Source: an uncultured Alistipes sp. (GTDB lineage: Bacteria > Bacteroidota > Bacteroidia > Bacteroidales > Rikenellaceae). Taken from it: a DNA stretch of 64,000 nt. The stretch covers positions 8,454 through 72,453 of the forward strand of contig CAAGBL010000095.1 in assembly GCA_900768045.1 (NCBI GenBank), read 5' to 3'. The notes beneath the pieces were generated by a model. The model did not search any database, was not told where the DNA came from, and saw only the letters and a list, made by a program, of their open reading frames with translations. The position numbers and the translations under genes were made by a program. Shown one piece after another: positions 17,612 through 25,504 of the stretch (the stretch's first letter is position 1; each line of letters opens with the position of its first letter).

Positions 17612-18985
17612 ATGGCAAAGAACAAGAAGCACAATAAGCGTATCACCTCTGGTGGTAGTGTTGGGCGTACCCCTACGCAAACAATCGTACTTCAGCCCAC
17701 CCGCCGAGGTGGACTCGATGTGTCCGAGTATATGACAGCAATACGCAAGGCGGAGTTAATCGACTACCCCCAGCGTAAGAAGCTCATCGACCTCTACAAA
17801 GATGTCAAAACAGACTCCCACCTATTTGCGGTACTTCGCAAGCAGAAGGCAGCTATACTTTCAACCCCGATTCAGTTCCTGCGTGATGGTGAGGTTGATG
17901 AGCAGATGCAGGAGCATATTACATCGCCTTGGTTCAACCACTTCATTGAGGACCTTATTGACCACGAGTGGGAAGGTGTCGGAGGCTCGCTGTTCCAATT
18001 CTACAAAGACGAGAAGGGCTGGGTTAAGTACGACCTTATTCCGAGGGAACATGTGGACCCAATCAACCGCACGATCCTCCGTAACCCGACAGACCTCCGA
18101 GGCGAGAGCTGGGAGGAGTTCTCCGACTTGTTGTATGTCGGCGACCCCAGACAAATCGGCGACCTTGCGGTCTGCGCCTTCTGGGTAATCCTCAAACGCA
18201 ACAATGTGTCTGATTGGGCCGAGCTCGCCGAGATATTCGGGCGACCTATCCGAGAGGGTACATACGATGCGTGGGACGAGAAGGCTCGAGAAAAATTGAT
18301 TGAGGATATCTACAATATGGGCGGTGCTGGTATCATTATCCACCCTGACGGAACGAAAATAAACCTACTCCAAACAGGCAATGTGTCCGGAGCTGGGGAT
18401 ATGTATAGCGGACTTGCCACATATTGCAACAACGAGATGAGTAAGGCGGTAAATGGTAATACCTTGACCACCGAGGCGGGCGACAAAGGCACGCAAGCCC
18501 TCGGCACTGTACAACAGGAGGGCGAGGTCGATATCACCTTCTTCATTAAGCGACAGATCCTCGACATTCTCAACTATGAGGTGTGCGACATCTTTGCTGC
18601 TCTCGGCATCAACACCAAGGGTGGTAAATTCGCCTTTGTGCCACCAAAGAAGAAGGACCCTGCACAACAGGTTACTATCGTTTGCCGACTGAAAAATGAG
18701 GCAGGATTACCCATTGCCGATGACTACCTCTATGAGGAGTTCGGTATTCCGAAGCCCGATGACTACGACCAAATCAAGGAGCAAGCACAGGCAACAGCAG
18801 CAGCCATCAAAGAGGGCAAAAAAGAGGATAAAACAGAGGACCCTGACGCTGATGGAGACGAGAGTACCGAGCCCAAGAGCAAAAAAACAACCTCTAAGAA
18901 AGACGAAGACCACAAATTCATAGATCGTCTTCGCAGTTTTTTTGGAGGAGCCCCCGACAGCGCGGGGGCGGATTTAGATTGGTAG
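17612..18985 (+). CDS. phage portal protein (Mu gp29-like, DUF935)
   Basis: The protein is 457 residues. Family features include 'DLYKDVKTDSHLFAVLRKQK', 'PREHVDPINRTILRNPTD', 'AEIFGRPIREGTYDAWDEK' and 'TTEAGDKGTQALGTVQQ'. It forms the dodecameric portal through which DNA enters and leaves the capsid. The C-terminal 90 residues are rich in Lys, Glu and Asp. Its end overlaps the start of the MuF gene by 7 bases. Confidence 0.93.
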   Translation: MAKNKKHNKRITSGGSVGRTPTQTIVLQPTRRGGLDVSEYMTAIRKAELIDYPQRKKLIDLYKDVKTDSHLFAVLRKQKAAILSTPIQFLRDGEVDEQMQEHITSPWFNHFIEDLIDHEWEGVGGSLFQFYKDEKGWVKYDLIPREHVDPINRTILRNPTDLRGESWEEFSDLLYVGDPRQIGDLAVCAFWVILKRNNVSDWAELAEIFGRPIREGTYDAWDEKAREKLIEDIYNMGGAGIIIHPDGTKINLLQTGNVSGAGDMYSGLATYCNNEMSKAVNGNTLTTEAGDKGTQALGTVQQEGEVDITFFIKRQILDILNYEVCDIFAALGINTKGGKFAFVPPKKKDPAQQVTIVCRLKNEAGLPIADDYLYEEFGIPKPDDYDQIKEQAQATAAAIKEGKKEDKTEDPDADGDESTEPKSKKTTSKKDEDHKFIDRLRSFFGGAPDSAGADLDW

Positions 18986-20391
18986 TCGATGAGTTGTACC
19001 GGGATGCTGCCGACAACGAGGGGGCTCGAAGTAGTTTCACCTTCGACTCCTCAATCATAGAGAAGGCTTTACGCAACATTCAGTCGAAGCGTATCAACAC
19101 ACGCACGACTATCGATGCGGGGCTATTCTCGGAGGTGCAGCGCATTGTAAGCAACGCTATTGATATCGGCTATAATGCTCCAGCTGGCGGTAGCAGCTTC
19201 GCCCAAGAACTGAAAAACAATGCCGAGGTGTGGTCAGCGTTCAAGGTTCACCGTATGGGCAGGGATATCGCTGCTCGTATGTTAGACGAAGATGGCAACC
19301 TCAAATCGTTTGAACAGTTCAAAGCCGACACAAAGGACATCGTGGATCATCAGGTAGGGCGTTGGCTACGCACCGAATTTGATACCGCTGTAAAGCGTGC
19401 CCATCGTGCCGCCGAGATGCGTCAATTTATGGATGAGGCTGATGTGTTCCCGAATATCGAGTGGCTGCCATCGACAGCAGTAAACCCTCGTGAGTCGCAC
19501 ATGCCATTCTACCACCGCATCTGGCCTATTGATGATCCATTTTGGGAGAAGCACAAACCGGGCGATGAGTGGGGCTGTCAGTGTGATTGGAGAGCAACAG
19601 ACGAGGAGCCTACCGACAACACAGGCATCGGTGAGGAGAGTATCAAGCCATCAGCGGGATTGGGTGGCAACCCTGCCAGAACAGGGCAGATATTCTCCAA
19701 CGACCACCCATATTTCCCAAGCGATTGCGACCACTGTGCATTCAAGAGTGTGCAACTACGACTGTTTACCAACAAGCAGAAAAACTGCTATCAGTGCGCC
19801 AACATCATCAAGGCAATCAAGAGCGCAAAGTTGGCTCCCGTTATTGAGGAGTATGAGCGTCTGCGAGCTGATGAGAACTACACCGATGTCAAGATTGACC
19901 GCAAGAGTGGTGGCTTGAAGGCAACTCATATCGGGCACAATATCCATAGTGAGCCAAATGAAGAGCGATTCTTCGGAGGAAAGTACTCTTCCACCGATTT
20001 GGAGTTTGAATGCCAAGAACGACTATTTAAGATGGGACATAAGGCTATACTGTGCGATGAATCCAAGGAGTATCAAGGCAAGAAATTGGCGGCTCTTGAT
20101 ATGGAGTTAGACGGTGTTATGATTGATATTAAGTCTATCACAGGTAACGGTTGGTACTCTCACGCATTGAGAGTTAAAAACAATCAATTGCGCCGATACA
20201 ACAATCGTCCAGATAATCCAGTCCCAGCAAGCCGAGTATGCTTATATTTCCACGAAGCAGAGTTGTTTGATGATATCAAGATGCGAAAATCCATTTACTA
20301 CTTCAAACAACATTTGGAGGGGACCTGTTACATCAAGCATATTATTTGTGTTATCAACGGAAGAGACGGCATATTGGAATATGATGTATAA
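18979..20391 (+). CDS. MuF head morphogenesis protein fused to C-terminal PD-(D/E)xK nuclease toxin
   Basis: The protein is about 470 residues. No ATG occurs near the beginning, so a TTG (18,979 or 18,994) must start translation. Residues about 20-210 are the MuF/SPP1 gp7 domain, ending in the hallmark 'IDDPFWEKHKPGDEWGCQC'. Residues about 305-470 form a different module: 'ECQERLFKMGHKAIL', 'LDMELDGVMIDIKSI' and 'NNQLRRYNN' give the E...D...DxK...Q order of PD-(D/E)xK nucleases seen in contact-dependent inhibition toxins such as CdiA C-termini. This matches MuF-linked polymorphic toxins. No immunity gene is evident in the following 181 bases. A hairpin terminator follows. Confidence 0.85.
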   Translation: MVVDELYRDAADNEGARSSFTFDSSIIEKALRNIQSKRINTRTTIDAGLFSEVQRIVSNAIDIGYNAPAGGSSFAQELKNNAEVWSAFKVHRMGRDIAARMLDEDGNLKSFEQFKADTKDIVDHQVGRWLRTEFDTAVKRAHRAAEMRQFMDEADVFPNIEWLPSTAVNPRESHMPFYHRIWPIDDPFWEKHKPGDEWGCQCDWRATDEEPTDNTGIGEESIKPSAGLGGNPARTGQIFSNDHPYFPSDCDHCAFKSVQLRLFTNKQKNCYQCANIIKAIKSAKLAPVIEEYERLRADENYTDVKIDRKSGGLKATHIGHNIHSEPNEERFFGGKYSSTDLEFECQERLFKMGHKAILCDESKEYQGKKLAALDMELDGVMIDIKSITGNGWYSHALRVKNNQLRRYNNRPDNPVPASRVCLYFHEAELFDDIKMRKSIYYFKQHLEGTCYIKHIICVINGRDGILEYDV

Positions 20392-20395
20392 AGAC

Positions 20396-20421
20396 AATCC
20401 TCCGCCCGAAAGCGGAGGATT
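20396..20421 (+). terminator. hairpin terminator after the MuF-toxin gene
   Basis: AATCCTCCGC (20,396-20,405) pairs perfectly with GCGGAGGATT (20,412-20,421) across a 6-base loop and is followed by a short T run. It lies 5 bases after the toxin stop codon. Confidence 0.75.
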
Positions 20422-20439
20422 TTGAAGCCAGTTTCCACC

Positions 20440-20477
20440 TATTTGCATAGAGTTAACCGGTTAAACCAATGCAAATA
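20440..20477. promoter_or_regulatory. nested palindrome upstream of gpG-like gene
   Basis: TATTTGCAT (20,440-20,448) and ATGCAAATA (20,469-20,477) form a perfect 9-bp inverted repeat. It encloses the 12-bp palindrome TTAACCGGTTAA (20,453-20,464). A further inverted pair (TTCCAAA/TTTGGAA) lies at about 20,490-20,512. The arrangement looks like an operator rather than a terminator because no T run follows. Confidence 0.55.
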
Positions 20478-20533
20478 TAGCACAAAACATTCCAAAATAC
20501 AACACTTTGGAAAGAATAATTTTACAACCCTCG

Positions 20534-20561
20534 TTTGAACGCTGTTTGAACGGCATTTGAA
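20534..20561 (+). repeat. 11-bp phased TTTGAA-type repeat, site C
   Basis: Three exact TTTGAA hexamers start at 20,534, 20,545 and 20,556, 11 bp apart, and end 11 bases before the ATG of the gpG-like gene at 20,573. Confidence 0.75.
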
Positions 20562-20572
20562 TAACACTCAAA

Positions 20573-21184
20573 ATGGCAGATAGAATTGAAAAAGACATAC
20601 AGCGGTTTGTGCAGGGAGTTGAACAGCTTATCAGCCGCAGACTCCCCATCTATGCGGGCAAGACTGCCACGCAGCACTTCAAGGATAACTTCACGAAAGG
20701 TGGATTTGTCAATGGGGGGCTACAACCTTGGCTTCCCTCCAAGCGTCTATCATCAGGTGGGCAAGGGGCAGACTCAAAGTATGGAACATTGCTTTCCTCA
20801 CGCAAACACTTGTATAGTTCTATCAACTACACCCCCAGCACAGCCAAAGTCACCATCTTCAACGATGTGGTCTATGCTCAAATTCACAATGAGGGTGGCA
20901 CGATTGGCATAACGCCCAAAATGAGGGGCTATGCGTGGCATCGCTATTACGAACTAACAGGCAAGGGTAAAAGTGGCTCAAACAGCCCGAAAACAGGCAA
21001 AGAAGGCAAGAATGCCGAGCCTGTGGTGGAATCAGCGGAGGCGAAGATGTGGAAAGGGCTTGCTTTGACTAAAAAGCAGTTTGTAACAATCCCCAAACGC
21101 CAATTTATGGGACAGAGTGCCGAACTTGACGACAAGATAGCCGCATACATTGAACGAGAAGTTCTCAAAATCTTAAACTCATAA
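20573..21184 (+). CDS. phage virion morphogenesis protein (Mu gpG-like)
   Basis: The 203-residue protein begins MADRIEKDIQRFVQGVEQLI. The features 'AGKTATQHFKDNFTKGGF', 'LLSSRKHLYSSINYTPS' and 'VYAQIHNEGGTIGIT' are characteristic of the virion morphogenesis/tail completion family that includes Mu gpG. It acts in head-tail joining. An insertion rich in Lys, Gly and Ser interrupts the C-terminal half (about residues 135-160). Confidence 0.87.
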   Translation: MADRIEKDIQRFVQGVEQLISRRLPIYAGKTATQHFKDNFTKGGFVNGGLQPWLPSKRLSSGGQGADSKYGTLLSSRKHLYSSINYTPSTAKVTIFNDVVYAQIHNEGGTIGITPKMRGYAWHRYYELTGKGKSGSNSPKTGKEGKNAEPVVESAEAKMWKGLALTKKQFVTIPKRQFMGQSAELDDKIAAYIEREVLKILNS

Positions 21185-21188
21185 AACT

Positions 21189-21641
21189 ATGGAAGAATTG
21201 TACCTGCGAATTGCAGACCGATTACAGAACAATGTCGAGGGGCTAACCCTCATCGATGAGGACACAGGGCAACTGATTGAGAGTGCCGATGGTTATCCCG
21301 TAACATTCCCTTGTGCGTTGGTTGATGTTTCAACGGTGGATTGGGCGAGTTGCCGAGGAACAGATCAGCGTGGTACCGCCTACATCACCATCAAGCACGC
21401 CTTCGACTGCCACGAGGACACACACCTCTCCTCATATCCGTACAACCAATTTGAGCACCTAAAACGCCGAAGCGAGCAGCACAGGCAACTATGCTCGGCA
21501 TTACACGCCTACAAATTTGCGGTGGCGACCTCTGAACTCCAAAGAACACAGAGCCGACACTACACTCTATATGGGCGTATCAAGGTATATGAGGTTACTT
21601 TCAAGGTTCAGGTTGCAGACAACCTACTCGCCAGAGAATAG
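21189..21641 (+). CDS. probable head-tail connector or tail terminator protein
   Basis: The 150-residue protein begins MEELYLRIADRLQNNVEGLT. It is beta-rich with 'FPCALVDVSTVDWASCRGT' and a C-terminal 'YTLYGRIKVYEVTFKVQV', the kind of fold found in tail terminator proteins. It is the last gene of the rightward head operon. Its 3' end overlaps the convergent early-operon end gene by 18 bases, so the two operons meet tail to tail without a spacer. Assignment is by position and fold impression. Confidence 0.65.
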   Translation: MEELYLRIADRLQNNVEGLTLIDEDTGQLIESADGYPVTFPCALVDVSTVDWASCRGTDQRGTAYITIKHAFDCHEDTHLSSYPYNQFEHLKRRSEQHRQLCSALHAYKFAVATSELQRTQSRHYTLYGRIKVYEVTFKVQVADNLLARE

Positions 21642-21893
21642 TCGGAGCTGGGCAGCGGTCAGTTTGGGGACCTTGACCTTTGGCATCGGTTTAATTCCTT
21701 CGTCTGGGTGTTCTCGGCAGAACTGCCTGATTATAGACATCACTCGCTCCTCGGAGATAAAGAACTCTTGTTCCGAGAGGACTTTAATAGCATCATCAAA
21801 GCGCAGTCGTTGTACCTCCGTCCAATAATGCCAACGGCGGCACAACGCTTCATCACGCTTCTTGATTAGGTCTTTATTTCGTCCTCTCGGCAT
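21624..21893 (-). CDS. small basic phage protein, possibly DNA-binding
   Basis: From MPRGRNKDLIKKRDEALCRR at 21,891-21,893 the protein has 89 residues. The segment 'HYWTEVQRLRFDDAIKVLSEQEFFISEERVMSIIR' looks like a helix-turn-helix with a preceding basic arm. It lies beyond the terminator-like hairpin at 21,923-21,955, so it may be separately expressed or read through. The overlap with the convergent connector gene is 18 bases. No family assigned. Confidence 0.6.
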   Translation of the reverse strand: MPRGRNKDLIKKRDEALCRRWHYWTEVQRLRFDDAIKVLSEQEFFISEERVMSIIRQFCREHPDEGIKPMPKVKVPKLTAAQLRLFSGE

Positions 21894-21922
21894 TTGAGTA
21901 ATTTTAGGATATGAATATACAA

Positions 21923-21955
21923 AAATAGTGGAAATCAATGCGATTCCCACTATTT
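21923..21955 (-). terminator. early-operon rho-independent terminator
   Basis: Minus-strand arms 21,955-21,942 and 21,936-21,923 are complementary at 13 of 14 positions around a 5-base loop, and the hairpin is followed on the minus strand by TTTTTG. It lies 19 bases after the stop of the DUF3164-like gene. Confidence 0.7.
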
Positions 21956-21974
21956 GCTTAACAGAATTAAGTAG

Positions 21975-22634
21975 TTACTCCTTTTTATCCATCGAGGCGA
22001 GCGACAAAGGCAAGGTTCTCTTGACTCCTTTTTCATCTTTGTAGGTTACGGAGATAAACTCCACCGACTCGACAGGCTTGTATGCCTGTTTGATAATTTC
22101 CGCAGCGTCAATCAACTCAGAGAACCCCGACTTGCGAGCGACCTCTTGAAGTTGCAGTACTCGGCTCGCTTTCAAGTTGCCCTTCTTATCTCGGGCAAGC
22201 AACGCCATCACCATATCGGTCAAGGCTGCCAACTCCTCATTTTGCTCCATCTTCGACTTAAAGAAGTCTGTTACCTTCTGAATGCCGACTTTGACCGTAT
22301 CGTCCCACGCATCGTTAGTACGCTTGCCAAGGGTAATCGACACCATACCATCTGACGATGTAAAGGAGTTGCTATGGCGGTCTGTTTTGGTGTCGTACAA
22401 CTCATCTTTGATTGAGATTAAAGTGTCGGCAGCCGTAAATACCGAGTCCTTCTCCCTACGCATCATCTCACTCACGCCCTTCATTCGCTCGAAGGTATTG
22501 CGTACAAAATCATCAACACTCTGCTTGTAAGCATCAATGTCCTCTTGGCGTTTCTGTTTCTCGGCACGCTCAGCAGCCTCAAGCTGCGCTTTCAGTTCAG
22601 CGCGTTGTGCTGGGGTTAAATCATTTAGATTCAT
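21975..22634 (-). CDS. DUF3164-like phage protein
   Basis: The protein is 219 residues. An N-terminal coiled coil (AELKAQLEAAERAEKQKRQE) is followed by 'DDTVKVGIQKVTDFF' and 'MALLARDKKGNLKASRVLQL', a pattern typical of DUF3164 proteins found in early regions of Mu-like phages. Function is unknown; a role around transposition or host takeover is assumed from conservation of position. A terminator-like hairpin follows the gene. Confidence 0.75.
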   Translation of the reverse strand: MNLNDLTPAQRAELKAQLEAAERAEKQKRQEDIDAYKQSVDDFVRNTFERMKGVSEMMRREKDSVFTAADTLISIKDELYDTKTDRHSNSFTSSDGMVSITLGKRTNDAWDDTVKVGIQKVTDFFKSKMEQNEELAALTDMVMALLARDKKGNLKASRVLQLQEVARKSGFSELIDAAEIIKQAYKPVESVEFISVTYKDEKGVKRTLPLSLASMDKKE

Positions 22635-22637
22635 ATT

Positions 22638-23015
22638 CTATCTCCTTTTGGTTTTACTTTTGTTCTGTCTCTTCCTGCGTCTTTGTAGTCGGGTTAAGCG
22701 TTGCTTCTTGCGGGTTCTATTCGTTCTTTTCGGGTTAGAATGGTACCGTCTGCGATGCTGTGAGCATTTCCATAACCAAGTGGCAATTACCGCTGCCGCC
22801 ATAAGTTTGTAAGCCATCTCTGCTTCTTGGGACATCTCTTTCAGCGCTGCCGCCGTACACTCATTAGGCTCAACCTCAAATGTCAGCTCTGTTGGTTCGG
22901 GGTGAATAATCTCGTTTTTCGGAGCATCATTATTAGTAAACTCAACCTCTTTAATAACCGTAAGTGGCTGCCCATTGACAAACAACTGCCCGATGATGTT
23001 TTTCTCCTCTCCCAT
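22638..23015 (-). CDS. small phage protein with very basic C-terminus
   Basis: From MGEEKNIIGQLFVNGQPLTV at 23,013-23,015 the protein has 125 residues. The first half is acidic, the centre has a hydrophobic helix (AYKLMAAAVIATWLW) and the last 45 residues are almost entirely Arg, Lys, Gln, Asn and Thr. It could be a membrane protein with a cytosolic nucleic-acid-binding tail. It lies 3-4 bases from both neighbours in the early operon. No family is recognised. Confidence 0.6.
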   Translation of the reverse strand: MGEEKNIIGQLFVNGQPLTVIKEVEFTNNDAPKNEIIHPEPTELTFEVEPNECTAAALKEMSQEAEMAYKLMAAAVIATWLWKCSQHRRRYHSNPKRTNRTRKKQRLTRLQRRRKRQNKSKTKRR

Positions 23016-23019
23016 GGTG

Positions 23020-23664
23020 CTACTTTTTAAGCTCGCCCATAACACCTCGCTCGATGCGCTCCTGAACACGCTCTTTGCAAGCATCAAGGAACATTTGCAA
23101 GCCCTCTACCATCTTGGCGTTCTGCTCCGATGGGAAGCGGTTGTTCAACTTCTGGTGTCGGTCAAGTAGTGCCAAAACCAACTGCTCCGATTGAAGTCCG
23201 GGCACGACACTACCATCATCGTTCTTTTGTACGAACTGCACTACCTGTTGGGTGTCGGTGTACTGCGTCTTGCCATCAACAAAGCCGAGGCACTCTCTAA
23301 TGAGGTAGCAGTGGGCACCGCCATATACCTCGTCATCGATAACCGATATCGTCTGTTCCTCGCTTGGGAATACAAGCGCATCGATAGGCTTGCCTTCGGG
23401 TTCGGGGAGGAGCTTGTAATCAGCCTTGACAAGAGCCATAATCTGCTCATCAAAATCACGATCCTTGGTAATAGTTCCGCCTATCAGGTCAAAGAACAAC
23501 CCATTCAGGATACCATGTGCTCGCCCGATGCTCGCCTTAACCTCGCCTTTGGCGTTAGGTAGCTGCTTCTTTAACTTTTCAAGTAATAGGTTGCAGAGGT
23601 AAATTCCTCTGATTCGCTCGTCCGCCAACAGACGGGCTACATCTTCTTGTGTGTACTGTATCAT
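23020..23664 (-). CDS. early phage protein of unknown function
   Basis: The protein is 214 residues and begins MIQYTQEDVARLLADERIRG. The N-terminal half is helical, the middle contains 'SVIDDEVYGGAHCYLIRECLGF', and the C-terminal 60 residues form a helical hairpin (LLDRHQKLNNRFPSEQ followed by ACKERVQERIERGVMGEL). The C-terminal hairpin resembles a small phage helical-bundle domain found in many early regions, but no name can be assigned from sequence alone. Host-interaction or anti-defence function is possible and untested. Confidence 0.65.
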   Translation of the reverse strand: MIQYTQEDVARLLADERIRGIYLCNLLLEKLKKQLPNAKGEVKASIGRAHGILNGLFFDLIGGTITKDRDFDEQIMALVKADYKLLPEPEGKPIDALVFPSEEQTISVIDDEVYGGAHCYLIRECLGFVDGKTQYTDTQQVVQFVQKNDDGSVVPGLQSEQLVLALLDRHQKLNNRFPSEQNAKMVEGLQMFLDACKERVQERIERGVMGELKK

Positions 23665-23668
23665 ATCT

Positions 23669-24310
23669 CTATTGTATTAAAGTGAATTCATATACCCAAA
23701 CCCAAGGGTTGCTTTCCCAAGTGCCTTTGCCCATAACCTTATCAATGAGGTCCGCAAATGCTTCTCTCGCAGTATTGTAATATCCCGCAACGCTCTGCCC
23801 GTAGTCGCAGTAGAAGTAGAACATATCCGCAAATATAATGGAAGCACTATCTACCTGTTTGATGCCCTCCTTCATACAATCCTCTTCGGAAATATCTTGT
23901 AAGCGCTCACATCGTACTTTGTCAATACCTATATAGTGAGGCATAAGATTTGGAGCGACAAACATTTTGTTATCCCAGCCTTTTTGTGCGTCAGCTCTCT
24001 CTTCTCTGTATCCATCACCAACGCTCCGATACAGAATTTTGTCAGGAGCGAAAATATCACTATAACGCTGGGCAACTGCCACCTTCTCACAAAAGTCGAA
24101 TTGCGAGGTTGCAGTGGTATTATCAGAGAAATCCGCCCGTAGTGTCTTCTTTTTTATAGTTCTACCGCATACTTCCGCTACCCAATGCACCCCAGCATAT
24201 TCTGCTTTTCGTGAAGGTTGGGGCTTAACCAAAGACCTTGTCATCGTCTTTTCCCCTTGTAGTACCGCAGTTGTTAAACAATAGCGGTCATTAAACATTC
24301 GCTTCTTCAT
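23669..24310 (-). CDS. ASCH-domain protein
   Basis: The 213-residue protein begins MKKRMFNDRYCLTTAVLQGE. 'LTTAVLQGEKTMTRSLV' is the typical entry motif of phage ASCH domains, a PUA-like RNA-binding fold; 'IGIDKVRCERLQDISEEDCMKEG' and 'WVWVYEFTLI' are further family marks. ASCH proteins may bind or process RNA or modified nucleosides. The end of the preceding 85-residue gene overlaps its start by 20 bases. Confidence 0.85.
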   Translation of the reverse strand: MKKRMFNDRYCLTTAVLQGEKTMTRSLVKPQPSRKAEYAGVHWVAEVCGRTIKKKTLRADFSDNTTATSQFDFCEKVAVAQRYSDIFAPDKILYRSVGDGYREERADAQKGWDNKMFVAPNLMPHYIGIDKVRCERLQDISEEDCMKEGIKQVDSASIIFADMFYFYCDYGQSVAGYYNTAREAFADLIDKVMGKGTWESNPWVWVYEFTLIQ

Positions 24311-24548
24311 ACTCCTCTATAAATTGATTGATTGTTGATATCTTCTCTTGTAGAGCCGTCCATTTGTCAAGTTGCTTTTCGGTGGCTTCACCGCTTTGCC
24401 TAATATCCTCCAAATGGTCATACTTCTTTTTGAGGGACTTGAATACAGGGCGTAACTCCTCGGAGATAATGCCCGCCTCCTCTGGTGTCAGGGCAAGCAT
24501 TCTTTCGCTATATCCTGTACCCTTGATTGGTTCATTTATCCATTTCAT
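24291..24548 (-). CDS. small helical phage protein
   Basis: The protein is 85 residues and begins MKWINEPIKGTGYSERMLAL. It is strongly helical with a coiled coil over residues 30-80 (LKKKYDHLEDIRQSGEATEK). It overlaps both neighbours by 4 and 20 bases, so translation is probably coupled. Function unknown. Confidence 0.65.
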   Translation of the reverse strand: MKWINEPIKGTGYSERMLALTPEEAGIISEELRPVFKSLKKKYDHLEDIRQSGEATEKQLDKWTALQEKISTINQFIEEYEEANV

Positions 24549-24958
24549 AGAACGATATCCTTCCCGAGCCGTATCAGAGTATGTTGTAGTTCGTGTATGG
24601 CTTGTATAGGGGCAAAATTTATCACACTTACACTCCCCGGGTCAAAACCAATGGTACATGGGAGTTTCAAACTGAGTCTTACCGTTCCCGCATCATATAA
24701 AGAAACAAAAACTCGCGGCCCATTCAAATTTAGCATCCAACAGAGAGAATCCTTTCCAAGCGACACAAACCCGTTCTTTTCCAAGATTTCAGGCGTGATA
24801 GGTATTGGCTCGAAGTTGTCAATATGACAACATACGGAAAGCCTATTTGCCCCTGCATGGATTCTTCCATTCTCATCAATGGAGTTGATGCGCATATCCT
24901 CTTCATAGAAGCTATGGCGTACCCAATCACCGATATTAAGGGTTTTAATATCAATCAT
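24545..24958 (-). CDS. early phage protein, paralogue of the next upstream gene
   Basis: The 137-residue protein begins MIDIKTLNIGDWVRHSFYEE. The N-terminus is a short beta segment (IGDWV) that also begins the neighbouring 147-residue protein, and both carry a late '(I/V)H(E/H)LQ' motif. This pair type is common in Bacteroidales phages and mobile elements. Function unknown; a small beta-barrel regulatory fold is plausible. Overlap of 4 bases with each neighbour indicates translational coupling. Confidence 0.7.
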   Translation of the reverse strand: MIDIKTLNIGDWVRHSFYEEDMRINSIDENGRIHAGANRLSVCCHIDNFEPIPITPEILEKNGFVSLGKDSLCWMLNLNGPRVFVSLYDAGTVRLSLKLPCTIGFDPGSVSVINFAPIQAIHELQHTLIRLGKDIVL

Positions 24959-25395
24959 AGCTTTATCTCTTTATGGATATTACACATCGTTACAAATCGT
25001 TGTAGGTGATGTACGCTCTCACAGTCCATTTGGGCTACTATTGCCCATTCCTCGCAATCGGTCAATCGCTCGTAGTACAAGGTCATATAATCCTCCGAGA
25101 AGCCTCTTGTTTCAATGCGATGGGTGTCGTCAATCATTATCCGCCAATTCGCCAACGAGTCATTAGTAGTGCGCTCAAATCCGATAGCCGCCATTCTATC
25201 GGCGTTCAGTGGCAGGGGCTTTAATGATGACAAACGGGCAGAAAAGATATCACCAAATTGCGGATCTGTGAGTTCTACCATATAAACAACCTCTTCATCA
25301 GATATGGCTGCTTTTCGGGTAATACTTCTAATCTTGCAGGGGCGAGTGTCGTACTGTACCCAATCCCCGATGGATAACTGTTTAATATCAATCAT
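24955..25395 (-). CDS. early phage protein, paralogue of the next downstream gene
   Basis: From MIDIKQLSIGDWVQYDTRPC at 25,393-25,395 the protein has 146 residues. The in-frame extension upstream (to 25,455) is rejected because it would read through a tRNA-like element. It shares the opening 'MIDIKxLxIGDWV' and a late 'VHHLQ' motif with the neighbouring gene, indicating an old tandem duplication. Two tRNA-like elements lie 25 bases upstream of the start. Confidence 0.72.
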   Translation of the reverse strand: MIDIKQLSIGDWVQYDTRPCKIRSITRKAAISDEEVVYMVELTDPQFGDIFSARLSSLKPLPLNADRMAAIGFERTTNDSLANWRIMIDDTHRIETRGFSEDYMTLYYERLTDCEEWAIVAQMDCESVHHLQRFVTMCNIHKEIKL

Positions 25396-25420
25396 AATAC
25401 TATAAAATTTGGTTAAGTTG

Positions 25421-25500
25421 TGGAGTAGAGGGGAGTCGAACCCCTCTCTGGGCAAGCTGCTTCTGCCACGCAGCCCCCGATTCCTTCGGGCGGTTACTCC
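25421..25500 (-). tRNA. tRNA-like element 1 (unusual anticodon arm)
   Basis: Read on the minus strand it has a 7-base acceptor arm (GGAGTAA with CTACTCC, six pairs), a D arm CCCGA-AGGAA-TCGGG, a stem GCTGC/GCAGC with a 9-base loop GTGGCAGAA, and a perfect T arm AGGGG-TTCGACT-CCCCT. The discriminator is A and no CCA is encoded. The 9-base loop is too long for a standard tRNA and lacks a clear U33. If the outer G and A of the loop are paired off, the triplet GCA (Cys) falls at the anticodon place. It may be a decoy, processing signal or non-standard tRNA. Confidence 0.65.
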
Positions 25501-25504
25501 TTTG

